From CAKZLS01 sp963701445 (GTDB lineage: Bacteria; Pseudomonadota; Alphaproteobacteria; Rhodospirillales; Defluviicoccaceae): a stretch of 64,000 nucleotides of DNA. Location of the stretch: contig CAVPAM010000002.1 of NCBI GenBank assembly GCA_963701445.1, positions 62,001 to 126,000 of the forward strand, written 5' to 3'. This document shows, in pieces, positions 26,178 through 34,595 of the stretch (positions are counted from its first letter, which is position 1; the number at the start of each line of letters is the position of its first letter). The translations under genes and the position numbers were made by a program. The notes beneath the pieces are model-generated. The model was not told where the DNA came from. It saw nothing but the letters and a program-made list of their open reading frames with translations, and did not search any database.

Positions 26178-27822
26178 ATGCTCACGCCCGCCGGCACCTA
26201 CGAGGACGTTTGCCGCCTGATGACATGGCGGATCCCGGAATTCTACAACATGGGCGTCGATGTCTGCGACAAGCACGCCGACGCGACACCGGACCGAATC
26301 GCGCTGATCGTCGAGGACGAGGACGGCGGCGTGACCCGGTACAGCTTCCGCGACATCCAACGTTTGTCCAACCGGCTCGCCAACGTGCTGGTGGCCAGTG
26401 GTGTCAAGCGCGGTGACCGCGTGGGCGTCCTGCTTCCGCAATCGGTCGAGGCTGCCGTTGCCCACGTGGCGGCGTGGAAGGCCGGGTTCGTCTCTATCCC
26501 GCTGTTCACCCTGTTCGGCGAGGACGCGCTGGAATTCCGGCTCGCCGACAGCGGCGCCCGCGCCGTTGTGACCGACACCGAAAACCTCGGAAAGGTGGAG
26601 GCCATCCGCGACCGGTTGCCGGACCTCGGAGCCCTCGTCGTGGCCGGCGCCGGGCGGGCCGACTCCCTTGCCCTTGTCGATTTCTGGTCGGCCTTGGACC
26701 GGGCATCGGATAGCTTCGCGCCGGTGAACACCCGGGCCGACGACCCGGGCGTGATCATCTACACGTCGGGGACCACCGGCAATCCCAAGGGGGCCCTGCA
26801 CGCGCACCGGATCCTGCTCGGCCACCAGCCCTCGGTGGAGTTCTTCAACGAATTCTTCCCGCAACATGGCGATCTCATGTGGACGCCGGCCGACTGGGCA
26901 TGGATCGGCGGGCTGATGAACGTGCTCATGAGTTCCTGGCACCACGGGGTGACCGTGCTGGCCCATCGCGCCCGCAAGTTCGACCCGGAGGAGGCCCTGG
27001 CGCTGATGGCGCGGCACGCCGTCCGCAACACTTTCATGCCGCCCACCGCCGTCCGGCTGATGCGCCAGGTGGAACGCCCGCGCGAGCGCTTCGGGTTCGC
27101 GCTCCGCACCCTCACCTGCGCTGGCGAGCCCATGGGCGCGGAGCTGCTGGACTGGTGCCGGAGCGAATACGGCATCACCCCCAACGAATACTACGGCCAG
27201 ACCGAGTGCAATCTGGTGGCCGCCAACTGCGCCAAGATCATGGCCGTCAAGCCGGGATCCATGGGCCGCGCCGCGCCCGGACACACCGTGGAGATCGTCG
27301 ACGAGGACGGCACCGTGTTGCCGCCCGGAACCACCGGAAAGATCGCCGTCCGCCGCCCGCACCCGGTGATCATGCTGGAATACTGGCGCAACCCGGAGGC
27401 CACGGCGGCCAAATACGCGGGCGACTGGCTGCTCACCGGGGACGAGGGCCACAAGGACGAGGACGGCTATTTTTGGTTCCTCGGCCGCGACGACGACGTG
27501 ATCACGTCGGCGGGCTACCGCATCGGGCCCGGCGAGATCGAGGACTGCCTCGGCAAGCACCCGGCGGTCGCCATGGCCGCCGTGGTCGGCGTTCCCGACC
27601 CGCTCAGGACCGAGAGCGTCAAGGCGTTCGTGATGCTGGCGCCCGGCCACGACTCCGGTTCGGCGCTGGAGGAGGACATCCGCGCCTACGTCAAGACCCG
27701 GCTGGCGCGCCACGAATACCCGAGGCTGATCGAATTCGTCGAACTCGCTGCCGATGACCGCCACCGGCAAGATCCGCCGCCGCGAACTCCGCGACCGGGA
27801 AATCGCCAAACAGCAAGACTGA
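26178..27822 (+). pseudogene. Acyl-CoA synthetase, frameshifted near its C-terminus
   Basis: An AMP-binding acyl-CoA synthetase of about 548 residues if restored. The adenylation motif YTSGTTGNPKG, the YYGQTE motif and TGDEG are intact. Near 27741-27750 there appears to be one extra base (GAACTCGCTGCCG): the first frame runs on into unrelated sequence to 28055, while the next frame gives LPMTATGKIRRREL, which holds the catalytic Lys, and ends at 27822. As written the protein lacks that Lys and would not adenylate properly. Resemblance is to acetyl- or medium-chain acyl-CoA synthetases. It may be a real mutation or a sequencing error. GTG 26169 is an alternative start. Confidence 0.82.
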
Positions 27823-28445
27823 AGCGGAGCACCGTCTCTCTCCGGCCGGCGCCGTCCTGGACCGGACCGGCGATGCGCGTGGGCGCTTCGGGGGGGGGGG
27901 GTAAAAACGGTTTTTTGAAAAACAACCCCATACACAGTAGAAATCCGCCGCCGGAACTGCTTTTTAATTCCTATAAAATATTTTATATCAATGAGTTATG
28001 GATTGTTTTTGAAAAACCTCCCGATCTTTCCGAAGACTTTTCCATAACTAATTGACAATACACGAAAATTGTCGCGGATGGGCCCTGCGCGACTGTTTTC
28101 GGGTTTGCCGCGTCGCTGCGCTCCTCGCAAGGACACGGTGACGCGGACGGCGCCCCACTCCGCAGCCGTCTTCGCGAGCGGAGCGCGGCGATCCGGTGCC
28201 ACCGCTTCCTCATTCACCCAACGCCGGTGTCGGCGCCACTCGGCAAGACGGGGGCGTTCGGTCTCGTTGCCCGGGTCCTTGCCGAGGCTGTGATGGTATT
28301 CGGCGTCGCGGTATTGGGATTTCTGGCCGTTGGGGGACAGCGCGAGATCATTCGCATGATCTCGGAAACAACACTGAAGCGGGCCGCATCGCGAAGGCCC
28401 GACCTTCGCGGGGGCTCCATCTTGGTTTTCGGCCGCACGCGCGGT
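27823..28445. other. Gene-free region with G tract, AT-rich segment and repeat
   Basis: About 620 bp without a credible gene. It contains a run of 12 G (27890-27901), then an AT-rich segment to about 28075, a short inverted repeat GACAAT/ATTGTC (28054-28059, 28068-28073), and a palindromic repeat remnant. Composition of the AT-rich part differs sharply from neighbouring genes. Confidence 0.6.
28102..28146. repeat. Dispersed palindromic repeat remnant (SLRGAQRRxNP type)
   Basis: Contains CGTCGCTGCGCTCCTCGCAA followed by GGACACGGTGAC, a diverged copy of the widespread intergenic repeat whose translation reads SLRGAQRR or CEERSDAA. Both peptide signatures appear in minus-strand frames here. Such units are non-coding and spread through many proteobacterial genomes. 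I recognised no other copy in this window. Confidence 0.6.
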
Positions 28446-28682
28446 TCAGTAGGCGCTTCGGCTCACGCGTTTTACGATGAAACCGTCTTTCGGCGGAAAC
28501 CTCTCGGCGATCAGCCTTCGCGCTTCGCGCTCGTCGCGGGCGACCACATCGCGAACCTGAAGGTCCGCCCAGCGATCATCGAAATAGCCGTGCCGTTGCT
28601 TTTCCTTCACGAGCATCCGCACCGCTTCGTTGTAGAGCGCAACCTCGAAAACCTTGAAGTCGTTGTCTGGCAAATGCAGCAT
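28446..28682 (-). CDS. Small conserved hypothetical protein
   Basis: A 78-residue cytoplasmic protein rich in charged and aromatic residues, e.g. FDDRWADLQ, and VARDEREARRLIAERFP in the second half. The composition and the orderly alternation of charged helices look like a real folded protein, and I have the impression of similar short proteins in alphaproteobacteria. The ribosome binding site is weak and function is unknown. Confidence 0.6.
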   Translation of the reverse strand: MLHLPDNDFKVFEVALYNEAVRMLVKEKQRHGYFDDRWADLQVRDVVARDEREARRLIAERFPPKDGFIVKRVSRSAY

Positions 28683-28916
28683 CGTCTGCGCTTTTCGGCC
28701 GCGAGATTTCCTCTCGGCGTCTCATCCCCTGTTTGCCGGGCTCCCACTCCCGTAAATTGAGCCCTTCGTTACACACGCGAACCATTAGATCACAAACAAT
28801 TCTAAATGAATATAGCTAATTAATGCTGAATGCAGAGTATTCCTGGCGATTACATGGTTATGCATACGTTATCATCGGGTGTTGCACAATATGTTGGATC
28901 GAATCCCCGAGTTGTG

Positions 28917-29249
28917 TCAACATTTGGTTTTTACGTCGGATTTGTTAATTCTTTTCAACTTTCGCGTTACCGGTGGAAATGGCCATTCGAGGTGCAACCC
29001 GAGGGCCTGATTCCGCCAATAACCGAGAGAAAACAGCGCCGTGGTGATCAGCACCGGCACCGCCAGTAAAAGCAGCCAAAACGTCTTGGTGAACGCCATC
29101 CAGGCAAGCATACCGCCCACCGTGGCCGCTCCCAGCAAGTACAGCACAGTGCAGATTCGGTCGATATAGTGAAGGGCGGCACCCAGCAGTCCCATTGAAG
29201 TGAATTTGAAACGATTCCAAGAAAAAATCTTACGGGTATAGTCAGGCAT
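28917..29249 (-). CDS. Small membrane protein of unknown function
   Basis: A 110-residue protein with hydrophobic segments at about 19-28, 34-52 and 57-76, and a basic C-terminus. No known family is recognised. Its ATG overlaps the stop of the YjbQ-like gene by 8 bp, which suggests coupling and supports it as a real gene. Confidence 0.6.
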   Translation of the reverse strand: MPDYTRKIFSWNRFKFTSMGLLGAALHYIDRICTVLYLLGAATVGGMLAWMAFTKTFWLLLLAVPVLITTALFSLGYWRNQALGLHLEWPFPPVTRKLKRINKSDVKTKC

Positions 29250-29670
29250 GCCCGATGACCGTGACTTCCACCACGCGGCGCCGCGGCTTGTTGTCGTGGT
29301 TGATGGCGATCACCTGCTGCCAGGTGCCGAGAGAGAGCCGGCCATCGCGAACGGGCACCACCAGCGACGGTCCCATGAGCGAAGCCTGCACGTGGCTGTG
29401 GCCGTTGCCGTCGTGCCAGGTCATCTCGTGGGCATAGTCCATGTCGGGCGGCGCCAAGCGCCTGATCGCCCGCTTGAGGTCCTCCACCGCGCCCGGTTCG
29501 TACTCGATGGTGGTCAGCGAACCGGTGGAACCGACGTTGGACAGCTGGGCGCCGCCGTTCCGGACGCCGGAGTCGGCGACGATGCGGCTCAAGGCCGCCG
29601 TGATGTCGGCGACGTCGAGCCCCACCCTCAACGCCACCTGGATGGCGTCGCAATGAACCAGTACAGTCAT
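29242..29670 (-). CDS. YjbQ family (UPF0047) protein
   Basis: A 142-residue protein of the YjbQ family, which some databases call secondary thiamine-phosphate synthase. The typical ligand region reads YAHEMTWHDGNGHSH, followed by ASLMGPSLVVPV and GTWQQV. The fold is a trimeric beta barrel; the in vivo role is uncertain. It heads a two-gene unit with the small membrane protein. Confidence 0.88.
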   Translation of the reverse strand: MTVLVHCDAIQVALRVGLDVADITAALSRIVADSGVRNGGAQLSNVGSTGSLTTIEYEPGAVEDLKRAIRRLAPPDMDYAHEMTWHDGNGHSHVQASLMGPSLVVPVRDGRLSLGTWQQVIAINHDNKPRRRVVEVTVIGHA

Positions 29671-29822
29671 GATTTTCCGCTCTCCCCATGGATGTTCGGT
29701 TGCCGGGTCAATAGATTAACATGGTGCGTCGCCAAAAAAACCTGGCGCGGGCTTACCGGCGGCGCGGCGACTGTGCTAAGTGATGTCATGTTTCTCTGAT
29801 ATGAACGGTTTCTGATTTTTCG

Positions 29823-31235
29823 ATGACGGTTATCACCCGTTTTGCCCCCTCGCCCACCGGTTTCCTGCACATCGGGGGAGTCCGCACGGCGCTCTTCAAC
29901 TGGCTGTTCGCGCGCCATCACGGCGGGCGCTTTCATTTGAGGATCGAGGATACCGACCGGAAGCGGTCCACCCAGGCGGCCATCGACGCCATCATCGACG
30001 GATTGAAGTGGCTCGACCTGACGTGGGATGGCGAGTGGATCTCGCAGTTCGCCCGCTCCAGCCGCCATGCCGAGGCCGCCCTGCGGCTGCTCGGCGAGGG
30101 CAAGGCCTACCCCTGCTTCGCGACGCCCGAGGAACTGACGGAGATGCGGGAAAGCGCGCGCAAGGAAGGCCGCACCTTGCTCTACGACGGCCGCTGGCGG
30201 GACCGCGATCCGGCCGACGCGCCCCCTGGGGCGAAACCGGTGATCCGCCTCAAGGCGCCCCGCGACGGCGAGACCCGGATCGCCGACGTGGTGCAGGGCG
30301 ACGTCACCGTGGCCAACGACCAGCTCGACGACATGGTTCTGCTGCGCGCCGACGGCACCCCTACCTACATGCTCGCCGTGGTGGTCGACGATCACGACAT
30401 GGAGATCACCCACGTCATTCGCGGCGACGATCACCTGACCAACACCTTCCGGCAATATCAGCTCTACACGGCGTTGGGGTGGGAACCGCCGGCGTTCGCC
30501 CATATTCCGCTGATTCACGGCCCGGACGGCGCCAAGCTCTCGAAGCGACACGGGGCGCTGGGCGTGGAAGCATACCGCGACATGGGCTTCCTGCCCGAGG
30601 CGCTGTGCAACTACCTGTTGCGTCTCGGCTGGAGCCACGGCGACGAGGAGATCATCAGCCGGGAGAAGGCCATCGAGTGGTTCGACCTTGCCGCGGTGGG
30701 CCGCGGGCCGGCTCGCTTCGACATGGCCAAGCTCGCCAGCCTCAACGGCTATTACATCCGGCGGGCCGACGACGGGCGGCTGACCGACCTAGTTCTTGAG
30801 CGATTAGCTGGCCGCCTCGGTGGAGCGCTTTCGGCGAATGCGCGGGCGCGGATCCTCATGGGCATGCCCGGACTGAAAGGCCGCGCGAAGACGCTTGAGG
30901 AACTTACTGAAAATGCACTGTTTTATGCTGTCGACGCCCCTATTGCGATGGACGGCAAAGCGGAAAAGCTGCTAGATACACACGCGAAACGACGGCTTGG
31001 GGACATGCGGGGTTTTCTGCTAAACCTGAGAGAGTGGAACGCCGAGGTGCTTGAAAAGAGCGTGCGGGACTATGTGGAGATCAATGAACCCCAAGGCCTC
31101 AAGTTGCGTGAGATTGCACAGCCCCTCCGGGCGGCGTTGGCGGGTTCCACCGTGTCGCCGCCGATCTTCGAGGTCATGGAGGTGCTGGGACGCGAAGAAG
31201 CGCTTGCCCGAATGGGCCAAGTCCTGGACGATTGA
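29823..31235 (+). CDS. gltX: Glutamyl-tRNA synthetase
   Basis: A 470-residue class I aminoacyl-tRNA synthetase. The HIGH-type motif is SPTGFLHIGG near the N-terminus, and the second motif reads KLSKR in GAKLSKRHGALG. Length and domain order are normal, including the helical anticodon-binding part at the C-terminus. Many alphaproteobacteria carry two GluRS-like genes followed by gltA, as here; whether it charges tRNA-Glu only or also tRNA-Gln cannot be told. Confidence 0.95.
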   Translation: MTVITRFAPSPTGFLHIGGVRTALFNWLFARHHGGRFHLRIEDTDRKRSTQAAIDAIIDGLKWLDLTWDGEWISQFARSSRHAEAALRLLGEGKAYPCFATPEELTEMRESARKEGRTLLYDGRWRDRDPADAPPGAKPVIRLKAPRDGETRIADVVQGDVTVANDQLDDMVLLRADGTPTYMLAVVVDDHDMEITHVIRGDDHLTNTFRQYQLYTALGWEPPAFAHIPLIHGPDGAKLSKRHGALGVEAYRDMGFLPEALCNYLLRLGWSHGDEEIISREKAIEWFDLAAVGRGPARFDMAKLASLNGYYIRRADDGRLTDLVLERLAGRLGGALSANARARILMGMPGLKGRAKTLEELTENALFYAVDAPIAMDGKAEKLLDTHAKRRLGDMRGFLLNLREWNAEVLEKSVRDYVEINEPQGLKLREIAQPLRAALAGSTVSPPIFEVMEVLGREEALARMGQVLDD

Positions 31236-31364
31236 TCCGGGAACAAGACGCGGCGTCGGGAGGAACGGATCGAGAGAATTGGATCGCGAAATACCCAGCG
31301 CCGGTTCGTTTGCCGCCGGCTTGCCGGGAGTCGCGGGAGAAGTTGGATATTCAAGGATACGCGC

Positions 31365-32687
31365 ATGAGCGAGACAAAAGCTGCCAATACGACCAAGCGG
31401 ACCATGACCCTGACCGACAACGCCACCGGGAAGACCTACGAATTTCCGGTGATCAGCGGCACCACGGGTCCAGACGTCATCGATGTGCGGTCGCTCTACC
31501 AGGACACCGGCTGTTTCACCTTCGATCCCGGATATACCTCCACGGGAAGCTGTGAATCCGCGATCACCTTCATCGACGGCGACAAGGGCGTTCTGCTGTA
31601 TCGCGGATATCCCATCGCCGACCTCGCGGAAAGCTGCGACTTCATGGAGGTCTGCTATCTGCTGCTGTACGGCGACCTGCCCACCGCCGACCAGAAACGC
31701 AAGTTCGAAACCGACATCACCTACCACACCATGCTGCACGAGCAGATGCACAGTTTCTACAGCGGCTTCCGCCGGGACTCCCATCCCATGGCGGTCATGG
31801 TGGGCGTCGTCGGCGCGCTCTCGGCGTTCTATCACGACAGCACGGACATCACCAATCCGCGCCACCGGATGATCGCGTCCTACCGCCAAATCGCCAAGAT
31901 GCCGACGATCGCGGCCTGGGCCTACAAGTACGCCATCGGCCAGCCGTTCATGTATCCGCGCAACGATCTGAAGTACGCCGAGAACTTCCTCCACATGATG
32001 TACGCCAACCCGTGCGAGCCCTACAAGATCAACCCGGTGCTGGCCAAGGCCATGGACCGGATCCTGATCCTCCACGCGGACCACGAACAGAACGCGTCCA
32101 CCTCGACGGTACGGCTCGCCGGCTCCAGCGGCGCCAACCCGTTCGCCTGCATCGCCGCCGGCATCGCGTCGCTGTGGGGGCCGGCTCACGGGGGCGCCAA
32201 CGAGGCGGTGCTCAACATGCTGGAAGAGATCGGCGACGTCGGCAAGGTTCCCGGCTACATCAAGCGGGCCAAGGACAAGGACGATCCGTTCCGACTGATG
32301 GGATTCGGCCACCGGGTTTACAAGAACTACGATCCCCGGGCGACGATCATGCGCCAGACATGCCACGAGGTTCTGGACGAGCTCGGCGTGCGCGACGAGC
32401 CGTTGCTGGAACTGGCCATGGAATTGGAGCGAATCGCCCTGGAGGACGACTTCTTCGTGCAGAAGAAGCTGTATCCCAACGTCGATTTCTACTCGGGAAT
32501 CATCTTCCGGGCCATGGGCATCCCCACCAGCATGTTCACCGTCCTGTTCGCGGTCGCGCGGACCGTCGGCTGGGTCGCCCAGTGGAACGAGATGATCGAG
32601 GATCCGACCCAGAAGATCGGTCGGCCAAGGCAGCTCTACACCGGCCCCACCGAGCGCGCCTTCGTACCGCTCGCGCAGCGGACCTGA
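31365..32687 (+). CDS. gltA: Citrate synthase
   Basis: A 440-residue type II citrate synthase, condensing acetyl-CoA and oxaloacetate. The catalytic His regions HADHEQNASTS and GPAHGGANE and the motif GFGHRVYKNYDPR are present. The N-terminal beta domain with CFTFDPGYTSTGSCES matches hexameric Gram-negative enzymes regulated by NADH. It follows gltX by 129 bp in the same direction. Confidence 0.96.
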   Translation: MSETKAANTTKRTMTLTDNATGKTYEFPVISGTTGPDVIDVRSLYQDTGCFTFDPGYTSTGSCESAITFIDGDKGVLLYRGYPIADLAESCDFMEVCYLLLYGDLPTADQKRKFETDITYHTMLHEQMHSFYSGFRRDSHPMAVMVGVVGALSAFYHDSTDITNPRHRMIASYRQIAKMPTIAAWAYKYAIGQPFMYPRNDLKYAENFLHMMYANPCEPYKINPVLAKAMDRILILHADHEQNASTSTVRLAGSSGANPFACIAAGIASLWGPAHGGANEAVLNMLEEIGDVGKVPGYIKRAKDKDDPFRLMGFGHRVYKNYDPRATIMRQTCHEVLDELGVRDEPLLELAMELERIALEDDFFVQKKLYPNVDFYSGIIFRAMGIPTSMFTVLFAVARTVGWVAQWNEMIEDPTQKIGRPRQLYTGPTERAFVPLAQRT

Positions 32688-32713
32688 CGGCCGGCCAGCA
32701 AGGCCCGCCCGGT

Positions 32714-32740
32714 GCCCGGTGGTCGTGTCCGCCACCGGGC
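32714..32740 (+). terminator. Hairpin after gltA, possible terminator
   Basis: A 9-bp perfect stem GCCCGGTGG/CCACCGGGC with a 9-nt loop lies 26 bp after gltA. There is no T tract, so it could stabilise the mRNA 3' end rather than be a strong intrinsic terminator. Confidence 0.45.
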
Positions 32741-32891
32741 GCGGCGCAAAGGTCAGACGGGAGAGCGAGCGGCCGCGGCGCGCCGATTGTGGTTCGCGTT
32801 TGTTCGTTTTGCTGGTAGAATGACTGGCGCAAGCGATTAAGCCTGAAGGCGAACCGTTGGGCCGCATGGCCGAGCGGGGTCCAGAGAGGGC

Positions 32892-33953
32892 GTGGTGACC
32901 ACATTTCATTTTTCCACAGACGCGACCCGCGCGAGCGAGACTGTGGACGCTCTTGCCTATGACGCCGTCCGCTGGGTCGGCCAGACCCTGGCGGAACGAT
33001 ACGAGCGTCACGACACGGTTCCCGGCGCGGCCGGCCGCCTGATGACATCGTGCGATCTCTCGGAGTACGTGGAGTTTCTCGCCGCAGCCCTCGCCACCCC
33101 CGCGCCACAGTACTTCAAAGACTACGAACGCTGGTTGAGCGCGGTGCTGGAGAGCCGCGGCCTTCCGGTCCAGATCCTGGACGAACCGCTGCTGCTCTTG
33201 CGGGAATTCTTCGAGGACCGTCTCGATCCGGCCACTCTGCGGCCGGTGCTGGAGATGCTGGACGCGGGATCGGACGCCCGAAGGGAGCGGGACGCGCGCC
33301 CGGACCCGCTCTATCACGCGCACCTGCCGGAAGCGGTTCCGGAGGTCGAGGCGTTGACCCGCGCCATGCTGCGCGGCGACATGGCGGCCGCCCGCGAGAT
33401 CGGAAGGGCCGTCGTCGTCCACGGCTACGTCAGGGCGGCCACCCACCTGTTCCAGCCCGCTCTCTATGCCATCGGTCTCATGTGGCAGCGGAACGAGATC
33501 ACGGTGGCGCAGGAGCACTTGGCGACGGCCATTGCGCAGAACATCATGGCACAGCTGTTCGCGGCGGCGGACTGTGCTCCGCCGTTGGACAGAAAGGCGC
33601 TGTTCGCCGCCGTTCCCGAGAACCAGCACGCGCTTGGCCCGCGCATGGTCAGCGACGCGTTCGAACTAGCCGGCTGGTCGGTGCACTATCTGGGTGCCAA
33701 CACCCCCATCGAGGCCCTTGTGGCGCAGGTGGACACTTGGCGGCCGGAGGTGGTGGGCATATCGGCGTCTCTCGTTCAGCAGCTTTCCGGCCTCAAGGAG
33801 ACGGTCGACGCGCTCCGCGCCGCTTTCGGAACACAATGCCCGCATATTCTTGTGGGCGGCATACCGGTCAACCAGATCGATGGAATATGGCGGTGGACCG
33901 GGGCCGACGCCTGGAGCCAGGATGCCGAAAAGGCGGTTTCGATTTTTACGTAG
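32892..33953 (+). CDS. Cobalamin-binding sensor-like protein
   Basis: A 353-residue protein starting at GTG. Residues 1-140 are a helical domain I do not recognise. Residues 150-225 look like the helical cap of B12-binding proteins and carry the W-x9-EH pattern (Trp198, Glu208, His209) described for CarH-type light sensors that use adenosylcobalamin. Residues 233-353 form a Rossmann-like B12 domain, with ENQHALG (243-249) providing a likely axial His246 and GGIPVN near 322-327. There is no DNA-binding domain, unlike CarH/LitR. Next gene: a PAS/coiled-coil protein. Light or B12 sensing is an inference; a methyltransferase corrinoid role is less likely. Confidence 0.78.
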   Translation: MVTTFHFSTDATRASETVDALAYDAVRWVGQTLAERYERHDTVPGAAGRLMTSCDLSEYVEFLAAALATPAPQYFKDYERWLSAVLESRGLPVQILDEPLLLLREFFEDRLDPATLRPVLEMLDAGSDARRERDARPDPLYHAHLPEAVPEVEALTRAMLRGDMAAAREIGRAVVVHGYVRAATHLFQPALYAIGLMWQRNEITVAQEHLATAIAQNIMAQLFAAADCAPPLDRKALFAAVPENQHALGPRMVSDAFELAGWSVHYLGANTPIEALVAQVDTWRPEVVGISASLVQQLSGLKETVDALRAAFGTQCPHILVGGIPVNQIDGIWRWTGADAWSQDAEKAVSIFT

Positions 33954-34008
33954 GCATGCGAATATCAGCTTTGGCTTCGTGGGCCATCGGCAATAAATGG
34001 AGACCGGT

Positions 34009-34566
34009 ATGCGTGTTTCCTCTACCGAGAAGATCAGGGGCGTTCGCATGGATACACGGATACCCAAGTACCTGTCAGACCTTTCGGCGGTCGCCATGGC
34101 GGTGATCGGCCGCGATGGTCGGTTACTGGAGGGGAACCGGGCGTTTTTCGACTTGATGCCCCCGGAGATGCCAACCAAGGCCGAAGTCGACGTGCGGGAC
34201 GTATTCGTCAATCCGCGCTTCGACCAGTTCGCGGGGCGTCGCGTGCCGAAGGACGCATCGAACCAGGTGATCTACGAGGGTATTCTCAATCTCGGCAGCC
34301 GAAAGGGACGGGCGGTCTCGCTGCACGGTTCCATTTACGCCGATGAAATGACCTTGTTCGTGGTGGCCGAGCATAACGTAACCGCCCTGGAACAATTGAA
34401 TGCGTCGCTCCACGCCCTCAATGAGGAACTGGCCGAAATGCAGCGCGAATTGACCCGACTGAACCGGCAGCTCTCCCGCCAGGAAGGCTTGGCCGAGGCG
34501 GCGCTGCAGGACCGGAACATCCTCCTCGAGGCGCTCAGCATGGGCAACGACAAGGACGCCGTTTAA
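34009..34566 (+). CDS. PAS-like domain protein with C-terminal coiled coil
   Basis: A 185-residue soluble protein. Residues about 20-125 resemble a PAS domain (SAVAMAVIGRDGRLLEGNRAF at its start). Residues about 126-175 form a heptad-rich coiled coil (LNEELAEMQRELTRLNRQL). No kinase, cyclase or DNA-binding domain follows, so it probably signals through its coiled coil to a partner. The gene lies 55 bp after the cobalamin-binding protein and may work with it. Start 34009 has GGAGACC upstream; 33997 and 34048 are alternatives. Confidence 0.7.
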   Translation: MRVSSTEKIRGVRMDTRIPKYLSDLSAVAMAVIGRDGRLLEGNRAFFDLMPPEMPTKAEVDVRDVFVNPRFDQFAGRRVPKDASNQVIYEGILNLGSRKGRAVSLHGSIYADEMTLFVVAEHNVTALEQLNASLHALNEELAEMQRELTRLNRQLSRQEGLAEAALQDRNILLEALSMGNDKDAV

Positions 34567-34595
34567 CCGCCGCTTTCGTCTTAACCGCCGCTTTC
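34563..34595. repeat. 18-bp tandem duplication at converging gene ends
   Basis: TTAACCGCCGCTTTC occurs at 34563-34577 and again at 34581-34595, one unit of 18 bp apart. The first copy holds the stop of the PAS gene, the second the stop of the RND pump on the other strand. It looks like a local slippage duplication. Confidence 0.7.

Noticed and set aside
27741..27755. Programmed frameshift in the acyl-CoA synthetase
   Set aside because: No slippery heptamer or downstream structure is evident, and programmed shifts are not known for this family.
27900..27917. AAAAACGG followed by TTTTTT as an intrinsic terminator
   Set aside because: The stem would be A-T pairs only and very weak, next to a suspicious G tract.
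27983..28217. Minus-strand small open frames with SLRGAQRR or CEERSDAA peptides
   Set aside because: These are translations of a non-coding palindromic repeat.
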